Assembly (NCBI GenBank): GCA_016185755.1
Contig: JACPMX010000004.1
Span: 62,001 to 126,000, forward strand
DNA length: 64,000 bases
Direction of reading: 5' to 3'
DNA from: Candidatus Woesearchaeota archaeon
Lineage (GTDB): Archaea > Nanobdellota > Nanobdellia > Woesearchaeales > GW2011-AR4
Below the pieces are notes generated by a model. The model was given only the letters and a program-made list of their open reading frames with translations, did not search any database and was not told where the DNA came from. Shown here one piece after another: positions 32,309 to 40,981 of the stretch; positions within the stretch are counted from its first letter, which is position 1, and the number at the start of each line of letters is the position of its first letter. The position numbers were made by a program, and so were the translations under genes.

Positions 32309-34177
32309 CTATTTTTTATCAAAAAATTCCCTTAGGGTCTCTTCATAATCAAGGCTGACCTCCATATCCCAGTCTTCCGGAAAGCATTCGTAATAATTTC
32401 TCCATGCATATCTCTCATCCAGGAATATGATTGCTCCTTTGTCAGTTTCTGACCTGATGCAGCGGCCAGCATTCTGCAGGCATTTTGTAATGGCCGGCAG
32501 CACATACCCATATTCAAACCCTTTCCCGAACTTGTCGTCATAGTACTCTATCAGCAGCCTTGCTTCCACATCAGGCTTGTTCAACGGCAATCCTACAATT
32601 ATGACAGCCTGCAAAACACCCGGCATGTCTATTCCCTCCCCAAAAGAGCCTGTTGAAGTGCCAAGAAGCACCGCTCCTTTATGGGCTTTAAATGCTGTAA
32701 GCAGGTTTTCCTTTTCTGTCTTTGCCATTGCTGCTTTCTCTGCAAAAACCGGCTTTTTGGCTTCCTTGCCAAGGAATTCAGAAATATTTTGCATCAGGTC
32801 ATAGCTTGGGAAAAAAATTGCTGTATTGCCATCAACAAGGTTGACTATGTCTCCGCATACTTTTGCTATCTCTGCATATTGCCTGTGGCTTCTTTCTGCA
32901 AATTTTGTGGTTGTCTTGGGTATTACCAAGTTCAGCCTGTTTTTCTTGGGAAACGGGCTCTTGTATTCTTTCTCGACAACATCATTAAAGCCAAGAATGT
33001 CCCTGTACATTTCAGTTGGTGTCAAAGTCCCTGACATCAGGACAGTAGAATGGCTTTTCCCGATCACTTCCCTTGCAGCTATTGAAGGGTCCAGGCACCT
33101 GTAAGCCAGGCTTATTTTCAGTTTCTTGTCAGTTTCTTTGGCAAGGATCCTTCCAAATCCTATGTCAGGCCCAAGCCAGGCCTCTAAAAATTTTGCAATG
33201 CCGAGCACGAAGCTCTTTTTCTGCTTGTCCCTTATATCCTCTCCAATGAACGAAAGCTCTGCAAGCACATCGTCATAATTCTTGCTCCTGCTTATTGCAT
33301 CAACAAAGTCATTCCTGCTCACGGTCCCTTCAGCATCTATATCCTTGCCAATCTCAAAAAGGGCATTCTCCACAATATCGAGATTTTCAACAGTTTCATC
33401 ATAGCCCAGTCTTCCAGCTTCCTTCTTCGCGTTTTCAACAGCAAAGCTCGAGGTTTTCTGGGTTAGCAACTCCCTTATCCTTGTCGGAAGATTATGGGCC
33501 TCGTCAACTATCAATATTGCCTTGTCAAGCTCTTTTTTTATCTTGAGAAGAAAGCTGTCCCTTATCCCGCTGTTGAAGATGTAGTAATAGTCAGCTATGA
33601 TGACTTTTGCATTTCCTGCTGTCAAAGTTGCCAGCTCGTAAGGGCACATTGATTTCTTTTTTGCCTGCTCCGTGTACTCATGCACATGGCATGGACCTAT
33701 TATCCTCAATTCCTCAATTGCCTGCATAGCGCCTATAGTAGGCTGCGAAGTGGGCTTTCTTGTGTTTATGTAGAATTCGCACTTGCTTTCCTCCCTTAGC
33801 GACTTGCAGTACTCATGGAAAGAGCCGTTTGCCATTGCCTGCACTTCATTTTGGAGGCACATCCATTTCTTGCCTATTATATCAGCGCACTCAATTTCAA
33901 CCCCAAGCTTCTGCTTTATCTGCCTCAAAGTATCCACCACAATCCTGTGCTGGGTCTGCCTTGATGTGAGGAAGAAAATTGTCAAATTGTTTTTCATTGC
34001 CAATGGAAGTGCAGGTGCCAAAACAGAAATTGTCTTGCCTATCCCGGTTGGCGCATGCATTATTATGTGCTTTTTTCCTGAAATCGCATTGTAGACATCA
34101 GAAATCATATTGCCCTGCACATCCCTTATCTTGGAATATGGAAAATATATTTCCTTCTGGAGTTCCTCATCAAGCAT
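32309..34177 (-). CDS. XPD/Rad3-family DNA helicase
   Basis: About 622 residues from ATG 34177. A longer in-frame start at 34282 would run through the structured repeat and lacks a TATA; a TTTAAA at 34199-34204 fits a leaderless start at 34177. Motifs: HAPTGIGKTISVLAP (Walker A), then Fe-S Cys (WMCLQNEV, YCKSL, KCEFY, KSMCPYEL), DEAH (ILIVDEAHNLPTR), and motif VI NAGRCIRSETDKG. Superfamily 2 Fe-S helicase unwinding DNA 5' to 3', in repair or transcription. Confidence 0.93.
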   Translation of the reverse strand: MLDEELQKEIYFPYSKIRDVQGNMISDVYNAISGKKHIIMHAPTGIGKTISVLAPALPLAMKNNLTIFFLTSRQTQHRIVVDTLRQIKQKLGVEIECADIIGKKWMCLQNEVQAMANGSFHEYCKSLREESKCEFYINTRKPTSQPTIGAMQAIEELRIIGPCHVHEYTEQAKKKSMCPYELATLTAGNAKVIIADYYYIFNSGIRDSFLLKIKKELDKAILIVDEAHNLPTRIRELLTQKTSSFAVENAKKEAGRLGYDETVENLDIVENALFEIGKDIDAEGTVSRNDFVDAISRSKNYDDVLAELSFIGEDIRDKQKKSFVLGIAKFLEAWLGPDIGFGRILAKETDKKLKISLAYRCLDPSIAAREVIGKSHSTVLMSGTLTPTEMYRDILGFNDVVEKEYKSPFPKKNRLNLVIPKTTTKFAERSHRQYAEIAKVCGDIVNLVDGNTAIFFPSYDLMQNISEFLGKEAKKPVFAEKAAMAKTEKENLLTAFKAHKGAVLLGTSTGSFGEGIDMPGVLQAVIIVGLPLNKPDVEARLLIEYYDDKFGKGFEYGYVLPAITKCLQNAGRCIRSETDKGAIIFLDERYAWRNYYECFPEDWDMEVSLDYEETLREFFDKK

Positions 34178-34225
34178 GAATATGGGTGTAAGTTTCTCTT
34201 TAAATGGTTTATTAAACGGATTTTT

Positions 34226-34286
34226 AATCCGCCTTCGGCAAAAGTTACTCTCGCATGGCATTAAACCATGCTCGCCATACATTTAC
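34226..34286. repeat. Structured repeat, copy 3
   Basis: Copy 3: AATCC, hairpin GCC-TTC-GGC (34231-34239), then CAAAAGTTACTCT, hairpin GCATGG (34253-34258) loop CATTAAA, CCATGC (34266-34271), then TCGCCATACATTTAC. It lies 5' of the XPD gene on the minus strand and of the 34371 gene on the plus strand. An XPD reading frame passes through it, which explains a spurious N-terminal extension. Confidence 0.65.
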
Positions 34287-34370
34287 CACTCCAAAAAGCT
34301 CAACAAAAAAGAAAGATTTAAATAAAGAAAGTTAAAGGGTTTAACGATAATCAAAAAGGTGAAATGAAAG

Positions 34371-35387
34371 ATGGGTATATTAGGATTTACCGGTGAAAGA
34401 TTAAAGCATGCAATAAGCTATACGCCAACTTTCATAAAACTTTCTCAGTTTAAGAATGCAAGGGCATACACTTGGGAGTACAAAGCAGAACATTCTTTAG
34501 AAGCAGAAGAAGAGCATATAATAAAGCACCTTGTGACAATTGGTTTACTAGACCAAACTAGGTACGCAAGACAGGAACGAATAGCAGAGCAGGATGCAAT
34601 AAAGGAAGGGATGGACCAACTATTCTTCTACCATCATGTTCTTAAGACAACTCATCATTTTGCAGATGCGCTAGAAAAATTCATTGTTGAGGCTAATAAA
34701 AGAGATCCAAATGACAATTTCAGGAAAAGAGTAGATGAAATGTCCAGAAGAATACTTAAAAAGATTTTTCAGGACGTAAAAATTGCAGAATCAGAGGAAG
34801 ACAGCGACATGAGGTTTGCCATGAGTGAATTGAATGAAGCGCTTTCTAAAGGATCAGGACGCATAACAGATAACATCAGAACAGCATTCAAGAAAAAAGG
34901 AGTGCACTCAAGGATAGAGTCATTGCTCATGAAGCGTGCAATGAGAAAAGGAGTAAGAATTGAGCATGCAAACTGGAGAATGCTAGAAAAGCACTCCAAT
35001 GAAATGGAAGGAATAACTAAGGAGATTGGACCTGGTGCAAAACCAGAGACATTTACAAGGGCTTTGAATAGATTTGAAAGAATTTTAGCTGAAAGCGAAC
35101 AGGAGTTGGTGCAGATTTTCGTAACATCCCATCAAGTTATAAGAAGAGTCTTGATATTGATGGCCATAATCCTATCAAAGGAAGAATTGTTTCAAGGAGA
35201 GACAGCTGAGTGGATAGCAAAGCATTACACTCCGGAAGTTCAAACGCAGAAAGTAAGGGTTAAGATTAAAAAGCTTGCGGATACTCTTGCAGAGAAGCTT
35301 CGCTTAATCGAAAATGGCCTGAATACGCACCTTAAAGAGCTAAATTCATTAGAGCGCCAATTCAGAAGGGAAGAAGCAGAAGCATAA
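34371..35387 (+). CDS. Unknown coiled-coil protein, 338 residues
   Basis: 338 residues, mostly long charged helices (HIIKHLVTIGLLDQTRYARQ, then many Glu/Arg repeats) with no membrane span. A short hydrophobic stretch (VIRRVLILMAIILSKEEL, ~245-262) may be a buried helix. No family recognised; similar helical proteins are common in DPANN genomes. A TATA-like tttaaataaag at 34317-34327 sits about 45 bases before the ATG. The next gene follows 28 bases after. Confidence 0.65.
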   Translation: MGILGFTGERLKHAISYTPTFIKLSQFKNARAYTWEYKAEHSLEAEEEHIIKHLVTIGLLDQTRYARQERIAEQDAIKEGMDQLFFYHHVLKTTHHFADALEKFIVEANKRDPNDNFRKRVDEMSRRILKKIFQDVKIAESEEDSDMRFAMSELNEALSKGSGRITDNIRTAFKKKGVHSRIESLLMKRAMRKGVRIEHANWRMLEKHSNEMEGITKEIGPGAKPETFTRALNRFERILAESEQELVQIFVTSHQVIRRVLILMAIILSKEELFQGETAEWIAKHYTPEVQTQKVRVKIKKLADTLAEKLRLIENGLNTHLKELNSLERQFRREEAEA

Positions 35388-35415
35388 ATCTAATCAAATA
35401 AAGAGGTTTCTTAAA

Positions 35416-35790
35416 ATGATGCAGATGCGCGACTGGATTTCCGGCCTAGTCGGAGCGGTAATTTTTCTTCTGGGGTTGCTGCCGATGCTGGGCAAGTTCA
35501 CTTTCCTCAACGAGTGGCCTGTTCCAATTTTGATATGGATTGTTGCAGGGGCCGGATTGTACCTTGCAATGAACTCAATAATAGAAATCACAAACAGCAA
35601 CATAATAGGCTGGTGGTCTTTTGGCGTGGCAATCACTGTCCTGGTAATCGGATTATTCCCGTTGTTTCATTCTTTCGGCATAGGCCCTGCATGGTTCCAG
35701 TTCAACTGGCTCAACAGGGCAGCTTACAATATAATTTTCATAATAGAAGGGGTATTTCTTATGATAGCTACCTTTGCTATGGAATTGTAA
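35416..35790 (+). CDS. Small membrane protein with three or four spans
   Basis: 124 residues, starting MMQMRDWISG; hydrophobic spans near 8-25, 34-50, 60-80 and 95-120. No motif beyond that. Convergent with two tiny membrane genes at 35801-36090. Confidence 0.65.
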   Translation: MMQMRDWISGLVGAVIFLLGLLPMLGKFTFLNEWPVPILIWIVAGAGLYLAMNSIIEITNSNIIGWWSFGVAITVLVIGLFPLFHSFGIGPAWFQFNWLNRAAYNIIFIIEGVFLMIATFAMEL

Positions 35791-35800
35791 AAAAGAAAAT

Positions 35801-35938
35801 TTATTTTGCGCAGAACGGGTTTGCTATTGTGGTATAATTGACCCACAGGTATGCCAATATCAGTCCCAGCACGACACCGAAAACAAACAGCATCACGGGG
35901 TGGGTTACTATTCCTTTTTTGCTTTTGAAAATTTTCAT
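35801..35938 (-). CDS. Tiny membrane protein, NPFC type (45 residues)
   Basis: 45 residues beginning MKIFKSKKGIVTHPVM, a single span (LFVFGVVLGLILAYLWVNY), and a conserved end NPFCAK. A ggtgataa stretch before the ATG supports translation. It is a paralogue of the gene next door (35956-36090): both share MKIF, HPxM, GLxxAYxWxNY and NPFC. The Cys near the C-terminus probably faces outward. Function unknown. Confidence 0.7.
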   Translation of the reverse strand: MKIFKSKKGIVTHPVMLFVFGVVLGLILAYLWVNYTTIANPFCAK

Positions 35939-35955
35939 GTTATCACCTTTTTAGC

Positions 35956-36090
35956 CTATTTGCAAAACGGATTTGGGAATGACAGGTAGTTTATCCATAC
36001 GTAGGCTGCGACCAGCCCGAGCAGGAACGTCAGGAACATCATCATTGCCGGATGCTGTATGAATCCCTGTTTTTTATCAAAAATTTTCAT
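35956..36090 (-). CDS. Tiny membrane protein, NPFC type (44 residues), tandem paralogue
   Basis: 44 residues beginning MKIFDKKQGFIQHPAM, single span (MMFLTFLLGLVAAYVWINY) and end NPFCK. It precedes its paralogue by 17 bases on the minus strand, so the two form an operon made by duplication. See the paired gene for shared residues. Too short for default gene calling but clearly a family. Confidence 0.7.
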   Translation of the reverse strand: MKIFDKKQGFIQHPAMMMFLTFLLGLVAAYVWINYLSFPNPFCK

Positions 36091-36195
36091 TTAGTAATTT
36101 CTGAAAAAGCCTGTATTTAAACATTTCGATTTTTATCTGGAAATTTTTGGTTTTCAACAACTTTTATAAATAATAGCTGTTGTTCTACTAAGTAT

Positions 36196-36310
36196 GCGCC
36201 AGTAGCTCAGCTTGGATAGAGCGACAGCCTTCTATCTGCTGAGGGCCGAGAGCTGAGAAGTATTTGTATCTTCGTTCACTAGGTCGGGGGTTCGAATCCT
36301 CCCTGGCGCG
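36196..36310 (+). tRNA. tRNA-Arg-like (TCT) gene with ~40-base insertion
   Basis: Acceptor GCGCCAG pairs with CTGGCGC (36303-36309), discriminator G; D-arm GCTC...GAGC and T-arm GGGGG-TTCGAAT-CCTCC are clean, and variable region AGGTC precedes the T-arm, as in archaeal tRNA-Arg. After stem ACAGC and loop CTTCTA the gene carries ~45 extra bases before AGGTC. The right half-stem (GCTGT) is missing next to AGGTC; imperfect GCTGA copies occur at ~36238 and ~36252. So removal of one canonical intron does not give a perfect arm. Run of T at 36311-36317 may end transcription. The LAGLIDADG gene overlaps its 3' part. Confidence 0.6.
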
Positions 36311-37130
36311 TTTTTTTATATAATATAAATGGATTTAGCTTTCCAGCTAGGATTTGTTTCCTTTGCTCTAGTGAGGTATTAGGTGGACAAAATCCGTGCT
36401 TTTTCCATATTAAATATTTTGAACTAAGTCGAGGGTTATTAATTCCTATAATAGAAATCCATTTTTCAATGTTATCTTTGCCTGATAAATACAAAGAATG
36501 TGTTTCATAACAAATATTAAATCTTTTATCAAAGTTTTTTTCATTTAATATGAGATTAGCATTAAACCCGAATTCCGCCAGTATAGTATTCAACTGGCAA
36601 ATGATGCTTTTACTTTTTAAAGAGCATTTTATAACTGGATAATTATGAATGTATTTTTTATTTTTAAATGATAAGCTGAAATCAGTTCCTGCAAGACCAC
36701 GGATAAAGGCAGATTTTATAGATTCATTAGATTCTATTATTAATTGAGGAATTTGAATTTTTGAAGCCTTGTTTCCAATTGGTATCAAAAAATTTGAATT
36801 CATAAAAGTTACAATAGATTTCGAGCATTTAACTGCATTAAAATAATTTAATTTCTTATTTTTTCTGATTGATAGTTTAGCATTAAACAATTTTTTAAAA
36901 AGCGGGTTTATAACTTTATTAAAATAGTCCATATCCTCTGTAAAATTACAAGTTATAGTTAATGAATAGAAATTTGAATCATTTCTAACTTGGTGAGCAA
37001 GATGCCCATCGCCAATTACTATGCCTGTAAATTCTGCTAGGTTTTCGTTTAAATATTTAGGCAAAGAGATTTTTGAATATTTATCTTTAATACTTGGCAA
37101 TATATCCAAATTTAGCTGTTCCATTTTCAA
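36279..37130 (-). CDS. LAGLIDADG-type homing endonuclease
   Basis: 283 residues. Residues ~33-41 carry EFTGIVIGDGH, and residues ~133-147 SAFIRGLAGTDFSL, the two LAGLIDADG-like helices with their acids; short beta-rich pieces surround them. Such enzymes cut DNA at long sites to spread introns or inteins. The last residues (KTRQGGFEPPT) are just the tRNA T-arm read on the opposite strand. It sits beside an interrupted tRNA rather than inside its intron. Convergent with the tRNA-Arg-like gene. Activity untested. Confidence 0.8.
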   Translation of the reverse strand: MKMEQLNLDILPSIKDKYSKISLPKYLNENLAEFTGIVIGDGHLAHQVRNDSNFYSLTITCNFTEDMDYFNKVINPLFKKLFNAKLSIRKNKKLNYFNAVKCSKSIVTFMNSNFLIPIGNKASKIQIPQLIIESNESIKSAFIRGLAGTDFSLSFKNKKYIHNYPVIKCSLKSKSIICQLNTILAEFGFNANLILNEKNFDKRFNICYETHSLYLSGKDNIEKWISIIGINNPRLSSKYLIWKKHGFCPPNTSLEQRKQILAGKLNPFILYKKTRQGGFEPPT

Positions 37131-37158
37131 CCAACCTACAAAGTTTTTGTTTTTTTAC

Positions 37159-37260
37159 AAGACTTTGGAGTCTTTAAGAAAAGGAGAACCTTGAGCGAAA
37201 CTGCGTAAAAGGATTTTGCTGATAAGCAAAAGACTTAATTTGGGAGTTTTGCGTGTTCTC
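37159..37260 (-). ncRNA. Structured leader or small RNA before LAGLIDADG gene
   Basis: Nested pairings: GAGAAC (37184-37189)/GTTCTC (37255-37260), AAACT (37198-37202)/AGTTT (37245-37249), TTTTGC (37214-37219)/GCAAAA (37226-37231), and a hairpin AAGACT/AGTCTT (37159-37164/37069-37074 numbering: 37159-37164 with 37169-37174). A TATA-like TATTTAAA (minus) at about 37291-37298 would start a transcript at ~37268, just before this structure and 138 bases before the LAGLIDADG start. It may be a separate small RNA or its leader. Call is from pairing only. Confidence 0.35.
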
Positions 37261-37350
37261 TTTTTCAATTTCTAGAAGAAGAATGGGTTTAAATAGTTTA
37301 GGCAAGGATGTCCAGTGCTTTTTTGTCCAGTGGTTAGTAGAATAAAGTTA

Positions 37351-37503
37351 CTACAAAGGCATTTCGTCCCAGGAGCCTGTCCACATTGTGCAGTGCTTCT
37401 TGCCTTCCCAGTAATAGAAGCAGTTCTTTCCGAATCTTTCCCACCTGACGCACCCGGCGCAGCACGCAGGAACATTGCTTTTCTTTTCGTGCTTTTCTTC
37501 CAT
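37351..37503 (-). CDS. Small Cys-rich protein after Top6A (50 residues)
   Basis: 50 residues starting at an ATG one base after the Top6A stop. Two Cys clusters: PACCAGCVRWERFGKNCFYY and KKHCTMWTGS; also several Trp. Enough Cys for one zinc or iron site. It appears cotranscribed with topoisomerase VI. No family known. Confidence 0.65.
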   Translation of the reverse strand: MEEKHEKKSNVPACCAGCVRWERFGKNCFYYWEGKKHCTMWTGSWDEMPL

Positions 37504-37504
37504 C

Positions 37505-38593
37505 TTAGTCAAGGAATTCCTTTTTCTTTATCTTTTCCGGCAAGTACTTCTCGGATATAAATGTTATGCCTTTCGAGCTTAAAGCCTGTATTTCCAGCTT
37601 TGCGCCGAAATCCTTCATCATCTTGAACTGCCTCTGCCATTCCTTGTTCTTCTTGAACCAGTCATAATCCGATATCTGCTTGAGCCTTGTAAGGTCAACA
37701 TCCTTGAACTTGATGAAATGCTTCTTAAGCTCATAGTTGTTTGCATCATCAGCTGTTATCCCCAAAAACCTTGCATCCTGCAAAGTCATTGTTCCTGACA
37801 TATGCGCCAGGTTTATCGAGCCGAATTTAAGGACAGAATAAATGTAAAAACCCCAGGGGTCGAAATCAGCAAGCACGTATATGGGCAGCTTATGCTCGTC
37901 ATTCAGCCTTTGCAGCAGCCTTCTTATACCTCTTGTGGTCTGTCCCTGCGAGGTCACAATCAGGCAATTCTGCTTCTCCCAAAATTTGTCTTCATGCAGC
38001 CTTTCCCATACAGCCTGCTTTTCCATGTAAATGACATATTTTGCCTTGACGCTCTTGAATTCTATGTCCTCGACATTGGACGGAATGCTCCATCCACCTG
38101 AGCCGAGCTTTGCCCAGTTTATTGAGTCTCCGGAATCCTCTATAACGACATTACCGGCCACACTGCCCATCTTGTTCGCGTTTATGTTGAGCTGCTCCCT
38201 TGAAAGGTCCGTTATCAGCTCCAGGTCTTCCAAAGCCTTGTCGCTCTCGACCTGGTCATCGACAATGTTGGTGTTTGAATTGTGTATTGTCCTTTTCGCC
38301 ATGTAAAAGACGTCTCTCAGGCTTGCGTGCTTTCCTACATCGAGAAGGTTCTTGCTGATTTTTGCGACTTCAAGGGTCTGCAGGAATTTCTTTGCGTGGC
38401 CTACATTGAAGAATGTCCGCTGCTGCTGCTTTTCCCCAAGGCCGAGTGTTTTTGTCTTTGTATCGTATACTACATTGGACAAGGTTCGTGAGGAAAACTC
38501 GATAGTGGGATTTTTTCCCTTTTCAATGTCCGTTACGAGCTTGTTTCCAAGCTCTTCCAGCTCCTTGGCAGGCTTTTTATCCTGGTTTTTCAT
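37505..38593 (-). CDS. top6A: DNA topoisomerase VI subunit A (Spo11-like)
   Basis: 362 residues. Catalytic Tyr at about residue 97 in SLRDVFYMAK; TOPRIM acids in VIYMEKQAVWERL (Glu) and ADFDPWGFYI (DxD). With Top6B it makes a type IIB topoisomerase that cuts and passes duplexes, relaxing supercoils. Its gene lies 60 bases after Top6B, same strand, with a tiny Cys-rich gene next. Confidence 0.95.
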   Translation of the reverse strand: MKNQDKKPAKELEELGNKLVTDIEKGKNPTIEFSSRTLSNVVYDTKTKTLGLGEKQQQRTFFNVGHAKKFLQTLEVAKISKNLLDVGKHASLRDVFYMAKRTIHNSNTNIVDDQVESDKALEDLELITDLSREQLNINANKMGSVAGNVVIEDSGDSINWAKLGSGGWSIPSNVEDIEFKSVKAKYVIYMEKQAVWERLHEDKFWEKQNCLIVTSQGQTTRGIRRLLQRLNDEHKLPIYVLADFDPWGFYIYSVLKFGSINLAHMSGTMTLQDARFLGITADDANNYELKKHFIKFKDVDLTRLKQISDYDWFKKNKEWQRQFKMMKDFGAKLEIQALSSKGITFISEKYLPEKIKKKEFLD

Positions 38594-38652
38594 TTTATTT
38601 TACTTTTTGAATTGACATTTAATTCGTATTTGAATTTTATGGATATTCCTTT

Positions 38653-40314
38653 TTATTGATCTTCTTCAGTTTTTTCAGGCTGCTCTTGTTTTGTGAATTC
38701 CATCCTGCACAGCTTGTCGTCAGGATCGCTTTCATCAGTTATTTCTTTCCTTATCTCGGGCTTCACAAGCATTTTCTGCAGTCCCTGCATTATCTTTTCC
38801 TTCTTTTCCTTTGTCAAAACAGAAAGCGAATCGGCAATTTCCGGAATGTACCTCTCGAACATATTTGCCCTTTCAATCTGCTCTGAAATCCTGTATTTTT
38901 TCCTAACATAAGTTCCAAGCAGCCTGCCGCATTCCTGCAGTGCCAGCTTTAGTTCTTTTATTATCTCGGGATAATGCGCAATGGCTTCCTTGCTCTCGCT
39001 TGTAAACGGGACCCAGACAGATGCCATGTGCACAACAATGACAACAGGCCCTACCGGAATTGAATCACCAGATTGCTGCAGCCCATAAGGCTTCCAGCTG
39101 GTCTCCATCAGCGAGCTTGTCATTGCGCATGCGCCTTCCTGGTAAAGCAAAGGAACCCTGTTTGCAAACCTCAGGATATTTGCCCGCTCCTCTTTGGGGA
39201 TTTCCCCGCCGTATGCAATTCCTGCCTCGATTATGAAAGGGTTCCCCCGGTAAACTGATGGCGCTCTCGACGTTGCGCAGTAAAATTCTGCCCTTATTTC
39301 TTTCCTTAATCCCTTTTCGAGCAGCTCTTCCCCAATCGGGCTCAGGCAGTCTGTAGGGGGTGCAATAATCTTTGTTTTTTGTATCCCCTGCAATAATTTT
39401 TCCGCCATGTCTCTGCTGACTTGGACTGGCTTTGTATTTGGAAGGATGGCAGCATGCTCGCAGATTTCCTTTGCAGTCCCTGGCCCGACCCTTGAGAATT
39501 CTGATGTGAGGAAGCTTTGTAATGTCCTTGATTCTGTCCACCTGAGCTTGTCCATCAGCATCCCAAGCTCTATGCCATAGGGATGCGGCTTGATTTCCTT
39601 TGCCTCATCCGGCAGCTTGTCAGTTGCCCTTGCATAGATGACCTGCTCTGATTTCGGGTTTGTGTAGATAATTGTGACATGGGGGTTGATGACTGCAGTC
39701 TGCTTCAGGTATTCGTCAACTGACTGCTTTCCCTTTAGGTATTCCGCCTCTAAATCAATCTCAACTTTTGTGCCGTGCTCCTTTGCCCACTCAACAGTTT
39801 CTTCCTTCACAATCGTTGGCTTGTTGTTTTGAGTGTCTATGTTCAATTCGTAATAAAATGAAGGCTCTTTTTTGGAAACTCTTGATGTTATTTTGACAGG
39901 CCTTCCGGTTGTCAATTGCCCGTAAAGGACAGCTGCGCTGATTCCTATTCCCTGCTGCCCTCGTGCCTGCTTCAAAGTGTGGAACTTGCTTCCGTAAAGC
40001 AATTTTGCAAAAATGTTGGGGATTTGCTTTTTGACAATTCCCGGCCCGTTGTCCTCGATTACAACCCTGTACTTGAATTCAGACATCTCTATTATCTCTA
40101 TACTTATTTCCGGCAGTACCCTTGCTTCCTCGCATGCATCAAGCGAATTGTCAACAGCTTCCTTCACAGCCATCAACAATGCCTTTCTCTTGTTGTCAAA
40201 GCCGAGCAGGTGCCGGTTTTTCGTGAAGAACTCAGCCACTGAGATTTCTTTCTGCCTTTTGGCAAGCTCGTATGCTATCGGGGTTTCCTTCAATTCTGAT
40301 TCCTGTTTTGCCAT
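38653..40314 (-). CDS. top6B: DNA topoisomerase VI subunit B
   Basis: 553 residues. GHKL ATPase: [14 protein letters not shown] (N-box), [13 protein letters not shown], then [19 protein letters not shown]. Transducer and the helix-two-turn-helix domain ([19 protein letters not shown]) follow. ATP binding drives subunit dimerisation to pass the second DNA segment. Length normal. Confidence 0.96.
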   Translation of the reverse strand: MAKQESELKETPIAYELAKRQKEISVAEFFTKNRHLLGFDNKRKALLMAVKEAVDNSLDACEEARVLPEISIEIIEMSEFKYRVVIEDNGPGIVKKQIPNIFAKLLYGSKFHTLKQARGQQGIGISAAVLYGQLTTGRPVKITSRVSKKEPSFYYELNIDTQNNKPTIVKEETVEWAKEHGTKVEIDLEAEYLKGKQSVDEYLKQTAVINPHVTIIYTNPKSEQVIYARATDKLPDEAKEIKPHPYGIELGMLMDKLRWTESRTLQSFLTSEFSRVGPGTAKEICEHAAILPNTKPVQVSRDMAEKLLQGIQKTKIIAPPTDCLSPIGEELLEKGLRKEIRAEFYCATSRAPSVYRGNPFIIEAGIAYGGEIPKEERANILRFANRVPLLYQEGACAMTSSLMETSWKPYGLQQSGDSIPVGPVVIVVHMASVWVPFTSESKEAIAHYPEIIKELKLALQECGRLLGTYVRKKYRISEQIERANMFERYIPEIADSLSVLTKEKKEKIMQGLQKMLVKPEIRKEITDESDPDDKLCRMEFTKQEQPEKTEEDQ

Positions 40315-40404
40315 TTTTTCTTATTTTTTTATTGTTGGTATTTAATCTTAACTGTTTGCGAAATTTTGAAGAATAAATTTATTTAAAAAGTTAATTGTTT
40401 GTTG

Positions 40405-40950
40405 CTACAATTCCAATATCGCCTTTCTCTTAATGTCCCTTCTTCTTTTTTCAAGCCATTTGTAGACATTTGCATGGGTCGAGCCCCTTAAAAGCGATTC
40501 GACTGCCTGCCTTGCGTTTGCAGCAGCCTCCGGCAGCCCGATTATACCTATTGTCTTGCCGAAAACAGATATGCTGCATTCTGTAAGCTCCTCAATAAGC
40601 TTTCTTGATTTGCCTTCTTTCCCTATCACCCTTCCCTTCAGCCTCAGCATGGTATCCTTTGACTTGCCGGCAAATTCATTCAGGTCAACAACTTCAAATA
40701 TATAATCAGCCTTGAGCAGGAGCTTTGCAATATCCGGATTAAAGCCTCTGCCGATTGCCTTCACTATTTCCCTTGCAGTGTAAAGCCCAAGAGCATCTTC
40801 CCCTGAAACAAAAACATCCCCCTCTTTTGAATCAATGTTCAGCTTGGTTTTTGTGGATTCCTCTATGTCTTTCTTAACGCTGCCCTCCTTTCCGATTATG
40901 ACAGCCACCCTGTTTCTTGGCACCTTTAATTCATACGAGTACTCTACCAT
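40405..40950 (-). CDS. KH-domain protein, archaeal Dim2/Pno1-like
   Basis: 181 residues with two KH domains: VIIGKEGSVKKDIEEST and RVIGKEGKSRKLIEELT (GxxG loops). The protein assists small ribosomal subunit assembly. In archaea it commonly lies beside the RIO1 kinase, as here (31 bases). C-terminal KRRRDIKRKAILEL is basic. Confidence 0.92.
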   Translation of the reverse strand: MVEYSYELKVPRNRVAVIIGKEGSVKKDIEESTKTKLNIDSKEGDVFVSGEDALGLYTAREIVKAIGRGFNPDIAKLLLKADYIFEVVDLNEFAGKSKDTMLRLKGRVIGKEGKSRKLIEELTECSISVFGKTIGIIGLPEAAANARQAVESLLRGSTHANVYKWLEKRRRDIKRKAILEL

Positions 40951-40981
40951 TTGCCTTTGAAATGCAAAATTGTTTTTAAGG

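Noticed and set aside
34178-34282. N-terminal extension of XPD
   Set aside because: It reads through structured repeat copy 3; the start at 34177 has a TATA at the right distance.
39065-39541. 158-residue minus-strand frame inside Top6B
   Set aside because: Shifted frame of a conserved enzyme, with no start signal.
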